The notes beneath the pieces were generated by a model. It made no database searches, had not been told where the DNA came from, and saw only the letters and a program-made list of their open reading frames with translations. Positions 27,519 to 27,543 of a DNA stretch of 27,543 nt are shown piece by piece. The first letter of the stretch is position 1; each line of letters starts with the position of its first letter. The stretch is from Guillardia theta CCMP2712 (lineage: Eukaryota > Cryptophyceae > Pyrenomonadales > Geminigeraceae). The stretch spans positions 1 to 27,543 of the forward strand of contig NW_005434628.1 in NCBI RefSeq assembly GCF_000315625.1, read 5' to 3'. A program made the translations under genes and the position numbers.

Positions 27519-27543
27519 CCTGCCGGTTCAGCTTGTTCCTGCT
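27519..27543 (+). repeat. Short repeat family A, copy 6, cut by the window end
   Basis: CCTGCCGGTTCAGCTTGTTC begins here, identical to the start of the inserted copy at 25810, and runs off the end of the window. This independently supports CCTGCCGGTTCAG as the true 5' boundary of the unit. Confidence 0.8.

Noticed and set aside
1-27543. tRNA, rRNA or spliceosomal RNA genes
   Set aside because: I scanned by eye for B-box sequences (GGTTCGANTCC) and U6-like and 5S-like motifs and saw none. This is weak evidence; a covariance-model search would be decisive.

Overview
This window looks like nuclear DNA of a unicellular, flagellated eukaryote. Coding regions are interrupted by many short GT-AG introns (about 40-60 nt), and the products are eukaryotic: an intraflagellar-transport protein, a clathrin-adaptor subunit and a MORN-repeat protein. 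A fungal-type Zn2Cys6 regulator and a Crypton-type tyrosine recombinase, in gene-dense DNA full of purine/pyrimidine microsatellites, would suit a cryptophyte alga such as Guillardia. That placement is an inference, and nothing in the sequence proves it. All gene models below come from reading splice phases by eye.

Layout, left half. 1-497 is G-rich low-complexity DNA. A TauE/SafE-type multi-pass transporter (498-2892, +, six exons) converges on a 4.1-kb uninterrupted WDR19/IFT144 gene (3043-7131, -). After about 0.9 kb of pyrimidine-rich spacer comes a complete ten-exon AP-1 mu subunit (8077-9904, -). A repeat-rich spacer (9905-11084) includes about ten GGGTA units. A protein with two BED-like zinc fingers (11085-12210, +) then converges on an eight-repeat MORN protein with a predicted lipidated N-terminus (12264-13444, -, nine exons).

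Layout, middle. After an AT-richer spacer there is a tiny three-exon gene (14609-14888, +). It converges on an eight-exon gene of unknown function (15129-16474, -). A Zn2Cys6/PAS-like regulator (17396-19127, -) follows a pyrimidine tract and a GC-rich repeat patch.

Layout, right end (19.1-27.5 kb). This part is mobile-element territory. An intron-containing Crypton-type tyrosine-recombinase gene carries a PHD-like finger in place of the usual N-terminal half. Next comes a dense nest of GC-rich sequences in direct and inverted copies, enclosing a decayed, 5'-truncated LINE-type reverse transcriptase. A 75-bp repeat unit is inserted in that reverse transcriptase between two copies of a 7-bp sequence, and removing the insertion restores the local frame. 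This is direct evidence that the short repeat family (at least six full or partial copies here) has been mobile. The housekeeping genes have no obvious operon-like or pathway relationship. WDR19 and perhaps the MORN protein fit a flagellate; AP-1 mu and TauE/SafE are general membrane-traffic and transport genes.
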